A stretch of DNA of 12,986 nucleotides. Origin: Candidatus Uhrbacteria bacterium (GTDB taxonomy: Bacteria > Patescibacteriota > Patescibacteriia > UBA9934). Shown piece by piece: positions 12,832 through 12,986 of this stretch. The notes beneath the pieces are model-generated. The model was not told where the DNA came from. It ran no database searches and was given only the letters and a program-made list of their open reading frames with translations. Positions within the stretch are counted from its first letter, which is position 1, and each line of letters starts with the position of its first letter. The stretch covers positions 1 through 12,986 of the forward strand of contig JAUYIW010000044.1 in NCBI GenBank assembly GCA_030688135.1, written 5' to 3'. The position numbers were made by a program, and so were the translations under genes.

Positions 12832-12986
12832 TACCATCTCAAACCCGATTTAACTTTCTGCTGTCGGGTGAGAGATCTTTCGAACCCCACCATCTCGAGG
12901 AGCTTGCAATCCACGACGAGAGATCTTTCGCGGTTCGCTGAGATCTCCGAAAGATTTCTCCTCGCGACCTACAGACTCGTCGAAAT
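12832..12986. repeat. Two adjacent degenerate dispersed palindromic repeats
   Basis: ACCATCTC begins at 12832 and again at 12889, and GAGAGATCTTTCG follows each (near 12870-12882 and 12920-12932). The arms resemble the hairpin at 3889-3964. CCCGA/TCGGG (near 12845-12867) can pair inside the first copy. The last copy runs into the window end. Confidence 0.5.

Noticed and set aside
12780..12860. Possible tRNA: TTAGCTCAACCGGTA looks like a D arm
   Set aside because: No matching T loop (GTTCRA), no closed acceptor stem and no sound anticodon stem could be found around it.

Overview
The window looks like a chromosomal segment of a bacterium with a small or streamlined genome, most plausibly a member of the Candidate Phyla Radiation (Patescibacteria). 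This is inferred from the pairing of a DUF4012-type membrane protein with GT4 glycosyltransferases and a polyprenyl sugar-phosphate transferase, from the scarcity of Shine-Dalgarno sites, and from AT-leaning genes separated by repeat-rich spacers. TGA is used as a normal stop (genes ending at 2341 and 10757), so the UGA-recoded lineages (Gracilibacteria, Absconditabacteria) are unlikely. No ribosomal RNA or other phylogenetic marker protein is present, so finer placement is not possible.

Layout. 1-231: non-coding DNA made of degenerate palindromic and short tandem repeats. 232-725: a consensus promoter and the RNase P RNA gene (rnpB). 726-940: hairpin-rich spacer. 941-2341: polyprenyl glycosylphosphotransferase, the initiating enzyme of a surface glycan. 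2342-2662: non-coding, with one copy of a three-copy repeat and a possible structured RNA. 2663-3778 and 4023-5258: two GT4 glycosyltransferases; the second carries two repeat elements translated in frame. 5259-5593: repeats and a minus-strand terminator. 5594-5959 (minus): a GC-rich acidic small protein with its own promoter, RBS and terminator. 6260-6709: a small membrane protein. 6902-8035: a third GT4 enzyme. 8103-10757 and 10754-12607: a DUF4012 membrane protein and a membrane-anchored protein with Ig-like repeats, overlapping by ATGA. 12608-12986: terminator and dispersed repeats.

How it fits together. The sugar transferase would load a sugar phosphate onto a polyprenyl lipid on the inner membrane face, and the three GT4 enzymes would extend it. 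The DUF4012 and Ig-repeat proteins are both predicted to have a cytoplasmic tail, one membrane helix and a large outer domain, so they may act with, or be modified by, the glycan outside the cell. No flippase or polymerase is in the window. The two hypothetical genes at 5594-6709 look like a separate insert within the glycan locus, as they alone have clear Shine-Dalgarno sites.

The most notable signals are: two palindromic repeats read in frame inside one glycosyltransferase; -10 boxes placed so that transcription should start at or within a few bases of the start codon for three genes (leaderless mRNAs); an intergenic repeat family with copies at 2352, 8048 (minus) and 12700; and an RNase P RNA lacking P16/P17 but with an enlarged P12 and an extra P10-region hairpin.
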